Part shown: positions 41,084 through 49,517 of the stretch, piece by piece
Layout: each line of letters starts with the position of its first letter
How positions within the stretch are numbered: the stretch's first letter is position 1
Source of the DNA: G016756615 sp050958605
GTDB taxonomy: Bacteria > Pseudomonadota > Alphaproteobacteria > Rhizobiales > Rhizobiaceae
Length of the DNA stretch: 64,000 bases
Reading direction: 5' to 3'
NCBI RefSeq assembly: GCF_050958605.1
Contig: NZ_JBJHDO010000008.1
Location: 124,001-188,000 of the forward strand
Made by a program: the position numbers and the translations under genes
Notes under the pieces: generated by a model
Told to the model about the DNA's origin: nothing
The model's input: only the letters and a program-made list of their open reading frames with translations
The model's database searches: none

Positions 41084-41883
41084 GCTCGACCCTCCTGCGT
41101 CGCCTCTATTTCTCGCTCGTGGCGCTTTTCCTCGCCGCGCCCATCATCGTGGTGCTCGGGGTATCGGTGAACGAGAAGCAGGACCTGGCCTTCCCGCCGA
41201 GGGGATTCTCGCTCGCCTGGTACGGTCAGATCTTCACCAACCCGGAATGGCGAAGTGCCTTGGTCGCCTCGCTGCTCCTGGCTGTCACATCGGCGGCGAT
41301 CGCCGTCGCCATCGCCCTGCCGCTCGCCTGGTTCATGTGGCGGCGCATCGCGCCCTGGGCCAGCGTGTTCCAGGTGCTGGGCCTCGCTCCATTCATCCTG
41401 CCGCCCGTCATCACCGCCCTCGGCTTCCTCACCTTCTGGGCGACCGTCGGCGCTTATGGCCAGCCCTGGACGGCGGCGATCAGCCACGCGATCTTCTTCG
41501 TCACGCTGCCGCTCGTCACCCTGTCGCTTGGCTTCGCGTCGATCGACCGATCGCTGGTCGAAGCCGCCTCGACCATGGGCGCCGACGACCGGGCGGTGCA
41601 GCGCACCGTCGTCCTGCCGCTGATCCTGCCCTATCTCGTCTCGGGCTATGCCTTCGCCTTCGTGCTGTCGCTCAACGAATACATCATCGCCTACATGACC
41701 GTCGGCTTCACCATGGAGACGCTGCCGATCAAGATCTTCAATGCGTTGCGCTACGGATACACGCCGACCATGGCGGCAGTATCGGTCTTCTTCGTGGCGG
41801 TTGCCGCCCTCGTCTTCGGACTGATCGCCAGGTTCGGCGATATCAGACGCCTCTTCGGCGCCATGTCTTCGGAAGGAAATTGA
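41080..41883 (+). CDS. ABC transporter permease, PotC type
   Basis: From the coupled ATG at 41080 the product is 267 residues with about six membrane helices. An N-terminal helix (LYFSLVALFLAAPIIVVLGVSV) and the EAA loop VEAASTMGADDRAVQRTVVLPLILPY mark it as a PotC-type permease. It ends with TGA overlapping the ATG of the carbon-nitrogen hydrolase by one base, so hydrolase synthesis is tied to the transporter. Longer in-frame starts upstream would overlap the PotB-like gene extensively and were rejected. Confidence 0.92.
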   Translation: MSSTLLRRLYFSLVALFLAAPIIVVLGVSVNEKQDLAFPPRGFSLAWYGQIFTNPEWRSALVASLLLAVTSAAIAVAIALPLAWFMWRRIAPWASVFQVLGLAPFILPPVITALGFLTFWATVGAYGQPWTAAISHAIFFVTLPLVTLSLGFASIDRSLVEAASTMGADDRAVQRTVVLPLILPYLVSGYAFAFVLSLNEYIIAYMTVGFTMETLPIKIFNALRYGYTPTMAAVSVFFVAVAALVFGLIARFGDIRRLFGAMSSEGN

Positions 41884-42656
41884 TGCGTATTGCCGCCCTC
41901 CAGATGCAGGCCGAAGCCGGGCATGTTGCCGCCAATCTCCGGCGGATCGAGCAGGCCGCCCTGGAAGCCAGGGAAAAAGGGGCCTCGCTCCTGGTGACGC
42001 CTGAGCTTGCCGTAACCGGCTACGGCGCCGGCGAGGCGATCCTTCGCCTTGCGGAGCCTGCGGACGGGGAGATCGCACGGCGGCTCGGCGAGATCGCGCG
42101 TAGCACGGGGCTTGCCATCGTGACAGGTTTCGCCGAGCGCGCCGACGGTACGGTCTACAACAGCGCCCTCTTCGTCGAGACCGGGAAGCCGGCCGTGGTT
42201 TATCGCAAGTCGCATCTTTATGGCGATTACGAGCGCGCGCTGTTCCGCCCGGAGAAGCCGTCAGCCTGCATCATCGAATTCAAGGGCCTGAAGCTCGGCA
42301 TCCTGATCTGCTATGACGTCGAGTTCCCGGAGAATGTCAGGAGGTTGGCGAGGGTCGGCGCTCAGGCCGTACTGGTCCCGACCGCGTTGCCCGCGAGCGA
42401 CCACGCTGCGCTCATCGCCCAGAAGATGATCCCGGTCCGGGCCTTCGAGAACCAGATCTTCGTCGCCTATGTCAATCATTGCGGCGCCGACGAGCGGTTC
42501 GCCTATGCGGGCCTCTCCGGCGTCGCCGCGCCCGACGGCACCTTGATCGCCAAGGCCGGTGCTCAAAGGGAGGCGCTGCTTCTGGCCAAGGTCGAGCCGG
42601 CCGATTATCGGGTCTCGGCCGCCGCGAACAGCTACCTTGCCGATCTGAGGATCTGA
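41883..42656 (+). CDS. Carbon-nitrogen hydrolase (nitrilase superfamily amidase)
   Basis: The 257-residue enzyme has the complete nitrilase-superfamily triad: E41 in VTPELAVTGYG, K109 in VYRKSHLYGDYE and C143 in LICYDVEFPE. The sequence is closest in style to aliphatic amidases and N-carbamoylputrescine-amidase-like members; no signal peptide is present. It is the last gene of the ureohydrolase/polyamine-importer operon and starts at the base where the PotC stop ends. A plausible role is hydrolysis of an amide produced during catabolism of the imported amine or guanidino compound. The substrate is inferred, not read from sequence. Confidence 0.88.
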   Translation: MRIAALQMQAEAGHVAANLRRIEQAALEAREKGASLLVTPELAVTGYGAGEAILRLAEPADGEIARRLGEIARSTGLAIVTGFAERADGTVYNSALFVETGKPAVVYRKSHLYGDYERALFRPEKPSACIIEFKGLKLGILICYDVEFPENVRRLARVGAQAVLVPTALPASDHAALIAQKMIPVRAFENQIFVAYVNHCGADERFAYAGLSGVAAPDGTLIAKAGAQREALLLAKVEPADYRVSAAANSYLADLRI

Positions 42657-42679
42657 GATTGACGAAAGCGAAGACGACA

Positions 42680-42752
42680 TTGGTCTTCTCCCCTTGCTGG
42701 CAGGCGGATGAGGGGCTTGCCCAAAGGCCAATCCTTATTGCCGCCGGTATGA
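42680..42752. repeat. Partial RIME-like element
   Basis: On the minus strand this reads GGCCTTTGGGCAAGCCCCTC ATCCGCCTGCCAG and then the start of the TTCTCCCC block, matching the left end of the element at 32310. It appears truncated and separates two convergent genes. Confidence 0.65.
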
Positions 42753-42756
42753 CTGG

Positions 42757-43431
42757 CTACACCAGCGCGGCGGCCGTCATGAGCTCCTGCGGACCCGGTG
42801 CCTGGAACATCTTGCGCCCGCCATCGGCTTCCTCGGTGAAGCACCAGCGCACCACGCCGTCGCGATCGAGCAGGAATTGGCCGACGAGCTGGCTGCGGCC
42901 GGACGCCATCATTTCCTGGTCGGCCTCGGTGACAACAAAGCCGTCCTTTCTGTCGAGCAGTTCCGACGCCGCGAAAGGATCCATTGGTTCGGGCAACTCG
43001 CCGGGCATCTCGAGCCGCAGGCTCATCGCAGCGCCCATGCTGATCTTGTACGGCCACTCGGTCTCGTTTTCCGTGATCTGCAGATTGGGCAGGCCGAAGG
43101 CGCGGTGTGATCTGCGCTCAGGGTCGGCGGCAGCCAGCAGGTTGGGAAGCGGGTGGTAGCGGTAGTAGAGCCTAGCGCGCTCGATGGGCGTATTGATGAC
43201 GGCCAGGCTTTGCACGCCCTTCCTGCGCAGCTCCGGTTCGAGTTCCGCCAGTGCCGCGATATGGCGCCGGCAGAACGGGCAATGCAGGCCACGAAACAGG
43301 CCGACAAGGACGGGATTCTGGCCACGGTAATCGGCAAGCGCGACCTTCCCCTCGCGCGTGATGGCGTCCAGCACGATATCCGGTGCCCGATCACCCGGTT
43401 GTAGTGGCCTCTCGGCCGCAGACTCGGACAT
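42757..43431 (-). CDS. Peroxiredoxin-like (AhpC/TSA family) protein
   Basis: The 224-residue thioredoxin-fold protein has LFRGLHCPFCRRHIAAL with C51 and C54, a CxxC pair where AhpC/TSA members carry the peroxidatic cysteine. It is preceded by a typical GDRAPDIVLDAITREGKVALADYRGQNPVLVG start. The C-terminal half, including GQFLLDRDGVVRWCFTEEADG, resembles AhpC/TSA family oxidoreductases. It probably reduces peroxides or disulfides in the cytoplasm. It starts 18 bp before the stop of the large cyclase gene on the same strand. Confidence 0.8.
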   Translation of the reverse strand: MSESAAERPLQPGDRAPDIVLDAITREGKVALADYRGQNPVLVGLFRGLHCPFCRRHIAALAELEPELRRKGVQSLAVINTPIERARLYYRYHPLPNLLAAADPERRSHRAFGLPNLQITENETEWPYKISMGAAMSLRLEMPGELPEPMDPFAASELLDRKDGFVVTEADQEMMASGRSQLVGQFLLDRDGVVRWCFTEEADGGRKMFQAPGPQELMTAAALV

Positions 43432-43449
43432 GTCCGGCTCCTTTCCCAG

Positions 43450-46400
43450 CTAATCGAGAAACGGCAGCACGACGAGCGATGCTGGATCGATGCCGTGCCG
43501 GGCGCAGACGTCCTGCGCCAGTGAGAAGTAACGTTCCGCCTCGGGCAAATCGTCGAGATCGAGATTGAGGGTTGCCAGGCCGTCGTAACATGGAACGAGC
43601 AATTGCGGCTCTCCGGTCTCCCGGGCGAGGTCGAGCGCTTCCGTGTAGCAGCGGGAGGCGAGCTCCGGACGGCCGTGGCATTGATGAATCTGCCCCAGTG
43701 CGATGAGCGGCACCGGTAGATGCTCTCGCTGGTCGAGAGCGCGATCGATTTCGATCGCTTTTTCGGCGGCGGGCACGCCCTCGTCGCTGCACCTGTCGGT
43801 GAAGGTACAGGAGGCGACGGCGAGATTGGCGAGAAGGCGCGCCTGCATCCCGAGATCGCCGATCATGTGTGCCATCTCCAGTCCCCGTCTGCAGACTTCG
43901 ATGGCCTTGGTGGGGGCTGTGAAGCTGTAGAGCACGCCCAGATTGGTGTAGCCGCGGCAGGCGGCCTGCAGCAGGTTCGCCGCCTCGGCGACCTCCACAC
44001 TCCGTTCGACCTCTTTGAGGGCCTCCCTGGCGCGGCCCAGTCGAGCCAGCGCGACCCCCTTGGTGTTTAGCGCCTCGGCGACGGCGCGCGCCGCCTCCAA
44101 CCGGACGTCGGGGTCGCGGTCGGCGGTCAGAGACCTGGCATGACCAAGCGCTTTGTCCGCCCAGCGGGCGGCCGCGGCGTGATCGCCGAGACGGAAGGCG
44201 AGACGGCCGCGCTCCTGGAGAAGATGAGCCTGTTCTATCGGCGCGCTTGTCCCGGAAAGCCGTTCGGCCGCTTGGGCGTAGTGCGTGCCCGCCGCGTCCC
44301 GCTTGCCGCTGTCCCAGAGGAGTCGGCCGATCTTGCGCAGGAGGCGTGCTTGCGCCACGCGGTCGCCGCCATCGCTGTCGAGCGCTTCCAGCACCGCCCG
44401 GTATTGATCATGCGCCTCGCCGCGCCGGCCGGTGAGCATGCTGAGATCGGCAATCCGCTCGCGAAGCTCGAGCTTTGATCCTTTTTGCTCTTCATCGTTC
44501 GAGAGCGTTTCGAGCGCTTGACGGTAGAGTCGCAGGGCGTCGTCATTGGCATAGATGGCGCGAGCCCGGTCACCGGCGGCCATGAAATAGAGCGCGCCTT
44601 TCGGCCTGGAGACGCCCAAGCTGAAATGGTGGCCGAGCCGGGACAGATCCTCAAGCCGGTGAAGCTCGTCTTCGCTCGATTTCTCCAGTGCCGTGCCGAT
44701 ACGTTCGTGCATCTGGGTGCGCTGCTGCAAGAGCAGATTTTGATAGATCACGTCGTGAAGCAGGGTCTGGCTGAACCGGTATAACCTGGATCTTGTCGGC
44801 TTCGTCCCAGGGACTTCCTCGATAATCTCGCAGTCGCACAGGTGATCGAGGCCGGATTCAAGACGCGCTGGATCGGTCGAGATCCTGGCCAGGAGATCGG
44901 CGTCGAAGCGCGGTCCGATCACCGCCGCCCGCTGCACCAGCGCACGGATATCGGAAGGCAGGCGATCCATCCGGGCCAGGATCATGGTTTCGATGTTGGC
45001 CGGAATGACGGCGATCGCCTTTTCGGCGGAAATCGACCAGTGAGAGCCGTCCCGGGAAATGGCGCCGCTTTCGACCATGCCGCGCGCCATCTCTTCGATG
45101 AAGAGCGGATTGCCTTCGGCGCGCTCGAGAATGCGCTCCTGAAGGTCTCCTTCGGGGCCGGCCCAGCCCCTGCCGAAAAGGGCTGTCAGCAAGCCGCGCC
45201 CTTGCGCCGGCGTCAATGGCGTCAGCCGAAGCCTCGTATGGCTTGCCTTGCGCGAGTCGAGCTGATCCATGTCGAGCGTCGGCCGATAGGTGACCAGCAG
45301 CATCAGGCGCCTGCGCTCCAGTCGATCCATCACGAAACGAAGCGCTTCGAGCGACACGGCGTCGGCCCAATGCAGATCTTCGAGGATGATCAGCAGGGGC
45401 GACAGATCGAGCCGTCGCTCGAAAACGGTTCGGATCGCATGCAGAATTTGCCGCCTCAACTGCTCGGGTTCGAGATGGCGCAATGCCCCGTCCCGATCCC
45501 CGAAGCCGAAGACATGGAGGAAGAGAGGCATTAGCCGCTCGGTTTCCTCTCCTCCGAGTTCGAGCTCATCGAGCGAACCGGCAAGCCTCTCGCGGGTCTC
45601 TTCTTCCGATGCTCTCGATCCGATGCCATAAGCGCTCCGAAGGACTGCCGCCAGCGTTCCGTAGGATTGCTCCCCCGATGGCGAGCAGGCCGCCTGCCGG
45701 ATCGCCACATCGGCAAAATGCTCCTTGTCTCGGATGCGCGCGATGAATTCCTCCACCAGCCGCGTCTTTCCAATGCCGGCCTCTCCTGTCAGATGCACGA
45801 GTTGCGCGGCGCCGCTGCAGGCGAGATCGAGCAGGCCCAACAGCCGCCCAAGCTCTTCGTCGCGGCCGACGATCCTGGCGGCGAGGCCAAGCGTCTCCAG
45901 GCCCCGAGCGGCGCGGGGCACGTCGAGCGGTCCCGCCAGGCGATGAACGAGGACGGTCCCGGATTTGCCGCGCAGGGCGATCTCCCCCAGCGTCTCATAG
46001 GAGAAGGCGTGGCGCGTCAGGCGCTGCGTCAGCGGCCCTACCAAAATCTCGCCGGGCGCGGCGGTTGCCTGGAGCCGTTGCGCGATGTTCACCGTGTCGC
46101 CGGTCACGGAATAGGATTTGGCCGTGCTGGCACCCACGCCGCCCGCGACGACCTGGCCCGTATTGATGCCGACATGAAGCAGAAGGGAAGTTCCGGCCAA
46201 GGTCTTCGCGCTCTTGGCCAGCCGTTCGGCCCGCTCCACCATGTCGAGAGCGGCCCGCAACGCGCGTTCGGGATCGTCCTCATGGGCGACCGGTGCGCCG
46301 AACAGCGCCAGCAACGCATCGCCGATGAACTTGTCGACGAAGCCACCGACTTTCTGCACCGCGGCGGTCAGCTCCTCGAAAAGCTCGTTCTGGAGCTCCC

Positions 46401-46725
46401 GCATGACTTCGGGGTCAAGACGTTCGCTGAGCTCGGTGAAGCCGCTGAGATCGGCGAAGAGCACGGTGATCGTGCGGCGGTCACCATCGGCGCTCGGGGA
46501 GGAAGCATCAGCGACGCCAGGCTGGTGGTCGGACGAGACCTTTCCGGCGACGTTCCGGGGAGCGGTCGCGGAATGGCCGATCGGTGAGCCGCATTTCGGG
46601 CAGAAGGCGAAATCGGTAGCGCAGGGATAGCCACAGGACTCGCACAGACGGGGTTGCCGCTGCCCGCATCTGGGGCAGAAGGCAAAGCCGCTTTCGACTT
46701 CCAAACCGCAGCCCGCGCAGTTCAT
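43450..46725 (-). CDS. Zinc-ribbon adenylate/guanylate cyclase with AAA ATPase and TPR domains
   Basis: From the ATG at 46725 the protein is about 1,091 residues. Two zinc ribbons lead (C3/C6/C17/C20 and C28/C31/C42/C45). A class III cyclase domain spans about 83-235: metal aspartates D92 and D136, base-selecting K132 and D210, and transition-state N213 and R217, so it should be active. A STAND/AAA-type ATPase follows, Walker A GEAGIGKT at 314-321 and Walker B LLIILED near 444-450. The C-terminal 400 residues are helical TPR-like repeats. Such proteins are thought to couple a sensed signal to cAMP output. A longer in-frame start would add 150 residues without conservation and was rejected. 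Confidence 0.88.
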   Translation of the reverse strand: MNCAGCGLEVESGFAFCPRCGQRQPRLCESCGYPCATDFAFCPKCGSPIGHSATAPRNVAGKVSSDHQPGVADASSPSADGDRRTITVLFADLSGFTELSERLDPEVMRELQNELFEELTAAVQKVGGFVDKFIGDALLALFGAPVAHEDDPERALRAALDMVERAERLAKSAKTLAGTSLLLHVGINTGQVVAGGVGASTAKSYSVTGDTVNIAQRLQATAAPGEILVGPLTQRLTRHAFSYETLGEIALRGKSGTVLVHRLAGPLDVPRAARGLETLGLAARIVGRDEELGRLLGLLDLACSGAAQLVHLTGEAGIGKTRLVEEFIARIRDKEHFADVAIRQAACSPSGEQSYGTLAAVLRSAYGIGSRASEEETRERLAGSLDELELGGEETERLMPLFLHVFGFGDRDGALRHLEPEQLRRQILHAIRTVFERRLDLSPLLIILEDLHWADAVSLEALRFVMDRLERRRLMLLVTYRPTLDMDQLDSRKASHTRLRLTPLTPAQGRGLLTALFGRGWAGPEGDLQERILERAEGNPLFIEEMARGMVESGAISRDGSHWSISAEKAIAVIPANIETMILARMDRLPSDIRALVQRAAVIGPRFDADLLARISTDPARLESGLDHLCDCEIIEEVPGTKPTRSRLYRFSQTLLHDVIYQNLLLQQRTQMHERIGTALEKSSEDELHRLEDLSRLGHHFSLGVSRPKGALYFMAAGDRARAIYANDDALRLYRQALETLSNDEEQKGSKLELRERIADLSMLTGRRGEAHDQYRAVLEALDSDGGDRVAQARLLRKIGRLLWDSGKRDAAGTHYAQAAERLSGTSAPIEQAHLLQERGRLAFRLGDHAAAARWADKALGHARSLTADRDPDVRLEAARAVAEALNTKGVALARLGRAREALKEVERSVEVAEAANLLQAACRGYTNLGVLYSFTAPTKAIEVCRRGLEMAHMIGDLGMQARLLANLAVASCTFTDRCSDEGVPAAEKAIEIDRALDQREHLPVPLIALGQIHQCHGRPELASRCYTEALDLARETGEPQLLVPCYDGLATLNLDLDDLPEAERYFSLAQDVCARHGIDPASLVVLPFLD

Positions 46726-46849
46726 CCGCGCACCCTTGCAAATGTGCGGCGCCCATCCGCTACCGGATATTAGGCCGGTGGTGCTTGCTTGAACAGCTAC
46801 GTCAAAAGGGGGGCCTCCCAACCGCCCGACAACGGAAATGCGGTTCCGC

Positions 46850-48271
46850 TCAATGCATCTGCAGTGCCGGCCTAAGATCGCTTGCCCTTGCCAGGATGCG
46901 ATCCCTGCGCAGCCAGCGCAGGAGGAGCAGCAGCGCCACCACCGTGAGGCCGGCCGACAAGCCGATCCAGATGCCGTTGCCGCGCAGGCCGTAATGGAAG
47001 GCGAGCAGCGCGCCGAGCGGCATGCCGACGCCCCAATAGCCGATCGCGGCGTAGAGCATCGGGACGGTCGTGTCATGCAGGCCGCGCAGCATGCCGGCCG
47101 CCACGGCCTGCGCGCCGTCGACGACCTGGAACAGAGCGGCAAAGGCCAGGAAGGTGACGGCGATGCCCACCACAGTCGCATTGGCGGGATCGGTCGTGTC
47201 GATGAAGGCGCCGATCAGCGCCGTCGGCCAGGTGATCATCACCAGGGCCGTCATCGCCATGAAGCCGACCCCCAGCGCATAGGCCGTCCAGCCGGCGCGG
47301 AAAATGCCGTCGCGGTCCCTGGCGCCGTGGGCGAGGCCGACCCGCACGGTCACGGCCTGGTTGAGGCCGAGCGGCACCATGAAGCTGATCGAGGCGATCT
47401 GGATCGCGATGGCGTGGGCGGCGAGCGACGCCGCATCGATCAGGCCCATGAGCAATGCGGCCGCGTTGAATACCATCACCTCGAAAGCCAGGATGCCGCT
47501 GATGGGAAGACCGAGCTTGAGCAAGGCGACGAAACGCGGCCAGTCGGCGCGCCAGAAACGGCCGAACACACGGTAGCGGCGGAAACGTCGCTCGGTGAGC
47601 ACTACCGTCGTCAGGCCGGCGAACATCAGGCCACTCGACAAGAAAGTCGCGAGGCCGGCGCCGGGTACGCCCATGGCAGGCATGCCGAATTCGCCCAGCA
47701 CCAGCCCCCAGGTGGTGATAGCATTGAACGCCACCGCGCAGAAGGCTACCGCCAGCGCCCAGCCGGGTCGCTCCAGGGCCGAGATGAAGGAACGCAGCAC
47801 GATGTAGCCGTAATAGGGCAGCAGCCCCCACTGCAGCCAGCGCACATAGCTGCCGGCCTTCGCAGCGAGCTCGGGATCCTGCCCCATGGCCTTCAGGATC
47901 GTCTCGGCCTGCCACAGCAAGAGCCAGAGCGGCACCGCGATACAGACGGCGAGCCACAGCCCCTGGCGGACGGTCCTCCTGACGTCGCGCACGGAATGGC
48001 GCTTGCGCCCGAGTTCCGAGGCGATCATCGGCGAGGTGGCGAGCATCAGACCGAGCCCGAAGATCATCGGCCCGAAATAAAGATTCGAGCCAAGCGCGCC
48101 CGCCGCGAGCGCTTCCGGTCCGAGCCGTCCCATGATGAGGACGTCGGTCGCGGTCATGGCCGTCTGGGCTAGGTTGGTCAAAACCATCGGCCAGGCCAGA
48201 AGAAGCATCGCGCGCAACTCGTCGCGCCAAGGTTTCGCCGGCGCTTGCGCGCTGGTGTCGAGCGAAGACAT
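46850..48271 (-). CDS. MATE family efflux transporter
   Basis: The 473-residue protein has twelve predicted membrane helices in two six-helix halves. It begins ELRAMLLLAWPMVLTNLAQTAMTATDVLIMGRLGPEALAAGALGSNLYF, a clear MATE N-terminus, and repeats the pattern in the second half (LLKLGLPISGILAFEVMVFNAAALLMGLIDAASLAAHAIAIQIASISFMVPLGLNQAVTVRVGLAHGA). MATE (NorM-like) proteins export cationic drugs and metabolites using sodium or proton gradients. Length is typical. It reads in the same direction as the cyclase gene, 124 bp upstream of it. Confidence 0.93.
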   Translation of the reverse strand: MSSLDTSAQAPAKPWRDELRAMLLLAWPMVLTNLAQTAMTATDVLIMGRLGPEALAAGALGSNLYFGPMIFGLGLMLATSPMIASELGRKRHSVRDVRRTVRQGLWLAVCIAVPLWLLLWQAETILKAMGQDPELAAKAGSYVRWLQWGLLPYYGYIVLRSFISALERPGWALAVAFCAVAFNAITTWGLVLGEFGMPAMGVPGAGLATFLSSGLMFAGLTTVVLTERRFRRYRVFGRFWRADWPRFVALLKLGLPISGILAFEVMVFNAAALLMGLIDAASLAAHAIAIQIASISFMVPLGLNQAVTVRVGLAHGARDRDGIFRAGWTAYALGVGFMAMTALVMITWPTALIGAFIDTTDPANATVVGIAVTFLAFAALFQVVDGAQAVAAGMLRGLHDTTVPMLYAAIGYWGVGMPLGALLAFHYGLRGNGIWIGLSAGLTVVALLLLLRWLRRDRILARASDLRPALQMH

Positions 48272-48545
48272 GTCTGGTCTTTCCCAGGGCGAAGCGGCCG
48301 TGACGGCTCACGCTTCGCAGGTTTTCCGGCGCTGAATCCGTAAATCAGCGCAACGGACAGCTCTTTTGATGGAGTTCCACGGCAAAAACAAGCCTCGGTT
48401 GATTAGGCCAGCCGAGCGGACCGGCTCAATGTGTACTCCAGGGGGCGCGCGGCAGAGCTGCATCCCGACGAACCGCATCGGTCTTCTTTCGTCGGCGATT
48501 ACCGTCAATGACAATGCTGTTCGAAGCCATAACCCGGCGGTCTCG

Positions 48546-48983
48546 CTAGAGAGTCTGCGGCGGAATCTTCCAGGGGTTTATGATCGTGACACCCATCGGG
48601 GCGAAATCGGCCGCGTTGCGCGTCACAATCGTCATTCCGTGAACAAGCGCGCTCGCTGCAATGAACGCATCGCGCTCGGGGCGTGGATCAGGAACATGAA
48701 GCCGGGCGCAACGACACGCGACAGCCGCATCCACCGGCACCGTTCGCTCGGAGAATTCGGGCAGAATGTGGTTGTTCATCCAGGCCCGGAGGCGTGCGCC
48801 CTGCGCCGAGTCGCGCCTTTCGATCAATAGAATCCCAAGGTCCAGCTCCATGAGCGTGACAGCAGAGATGTAGAAGGCCGTGGCGTCCTGGGCGGACAGC
48901 CAGAAGACGACATTAGGGTCTGCTTTTCCGCCGCCGGCCTTGCGCAGTTCGGAAATGACGTTTGTATCGAGCAGAAACATCAA
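48546..48983 (-). CDS. PIN-domain toxin of a toxin-antitoxin pair (VapC/FitB type)
   Basis: The 145-residue protein has the four acidic residues of the PIN ribonuclease site: D6 in FLLDTNVISEL, E46 in TLMELDLGI, D105 in RPERDAFIAA and D126 in TRNAADF. The DTNVISE start is characteristic of FitB/VapC toxins, which cleave RNA. Its ATG overlaps the antitoxin stop by four bases, the usual antitoxin-first arrangement. The predicted activity is held by the partner antitoxin. Confidence 0.9.
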   Translation of the reverse strand: MMFLLDTNVISELRKAGGGKADPNVVFWLSAQDATAFYISAVTLMELDLGILLIERRDSAQGARLRAWMNNHILPEFSERTVPVDAAVACRCARLHVPDPRPERDAFIAASALVHGMTIVTRNAADFAPMGVTIINPWKIPPQTL

Positions 48984-49234
48984 GAAAGATCAGCCGGGCG
49001 TGGCAACCCCCGCGGGCGGGGAATATCGAATTCGATATCCTCGAGCCCAGGCATGGATAGGGCAGCTACGATGTTCCGTCGTTTACCTGTAATACGTTGA
49101 TATTCCTGGTAGCTAAGCAGCACATGCGCTGGCTGGCCTCGGTTGGTGATGAACACGGGGCCGGTGCGTGCAGCCTTCTGCGCTCGGTTGGCGTTCTGCT
49201 GGAACTCGCGACTGGACAGGGTTGTGATCGTCAT
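48980..49234 (-). CDS. Phd/YefM-type antitoxin
   Basis: From the ATG at 49234 the product is 84 residues. It begins MTITTLSSREFQQNANRAQKAARTGPVFITNRGQPAHVLLSYQEYQRI, a Phd/YefM DNA-binding N-terminus, and has a short C-terminal tail that should wrap the toxin. It is encoded just before the PIN toxin. An inverted repeat upstream (49276-49292) is a likely autoregulatory operator. An in-frame start at 49270 would add 12 residues before the conserved region. Confidence 0.9.
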   Translation of the reverse strand: MTITTLSSREFQQNANRAQKAARTGPVFITNRGQPAHVLLSYQEYQRITGKRRNIVAALSMPGLEDIEFDIPRPRGLPRPADLS

Positions 49235-49275
49235 TGCGGCGCCTCGTCGATCGATAAATTGTTGATACATTAGAA

Positions 49276-49292
49276 CATAGGTGTCGCCTATG
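49276..49292. promoter_or_regulatory. Inverted repeat upstream of toxin-antitoxin pair
   Basis: CATAGG-TGTCG-CCTATG is a perfect inverted repeat 42-58 bp upstream of the antitoxin ATG; a TGCAATTGCA palindrome follows at 49291-49300. Phd/YefM antitoxins repress their own promoters through such sites. Function inferred. Confidence 0.45.
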
Positions 49293-49517
49293 CAATTGCA
49301 ATCGTTGCCCGTGGGCTTGTAGTTGTCGGCTCGGCCCGAGCATCGCCTAAGAACAGTAAGATACGCTCACGGCCGCCTTCCCGGTCAACAGGATCTCCCT
49401 TGACCAAACAGCGCTCTGACGATCCGTGATTCCGTCTGGCCGGCTGGTCTTTTGAATCGTCGCGTGTCATTTGCGAACCGAGTGCGGCGAAATCCAAGAG
49501 GAAGCAGGCTCGGTATT

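Noticed and set aside
46838..48172. Plus-strand frame of about 444 codons opposite the MATE gene
   Set aside because: Composition is Gln/Arg/His/Glu-rich shadow sequence; MATE motifs on the other strand are decisive.
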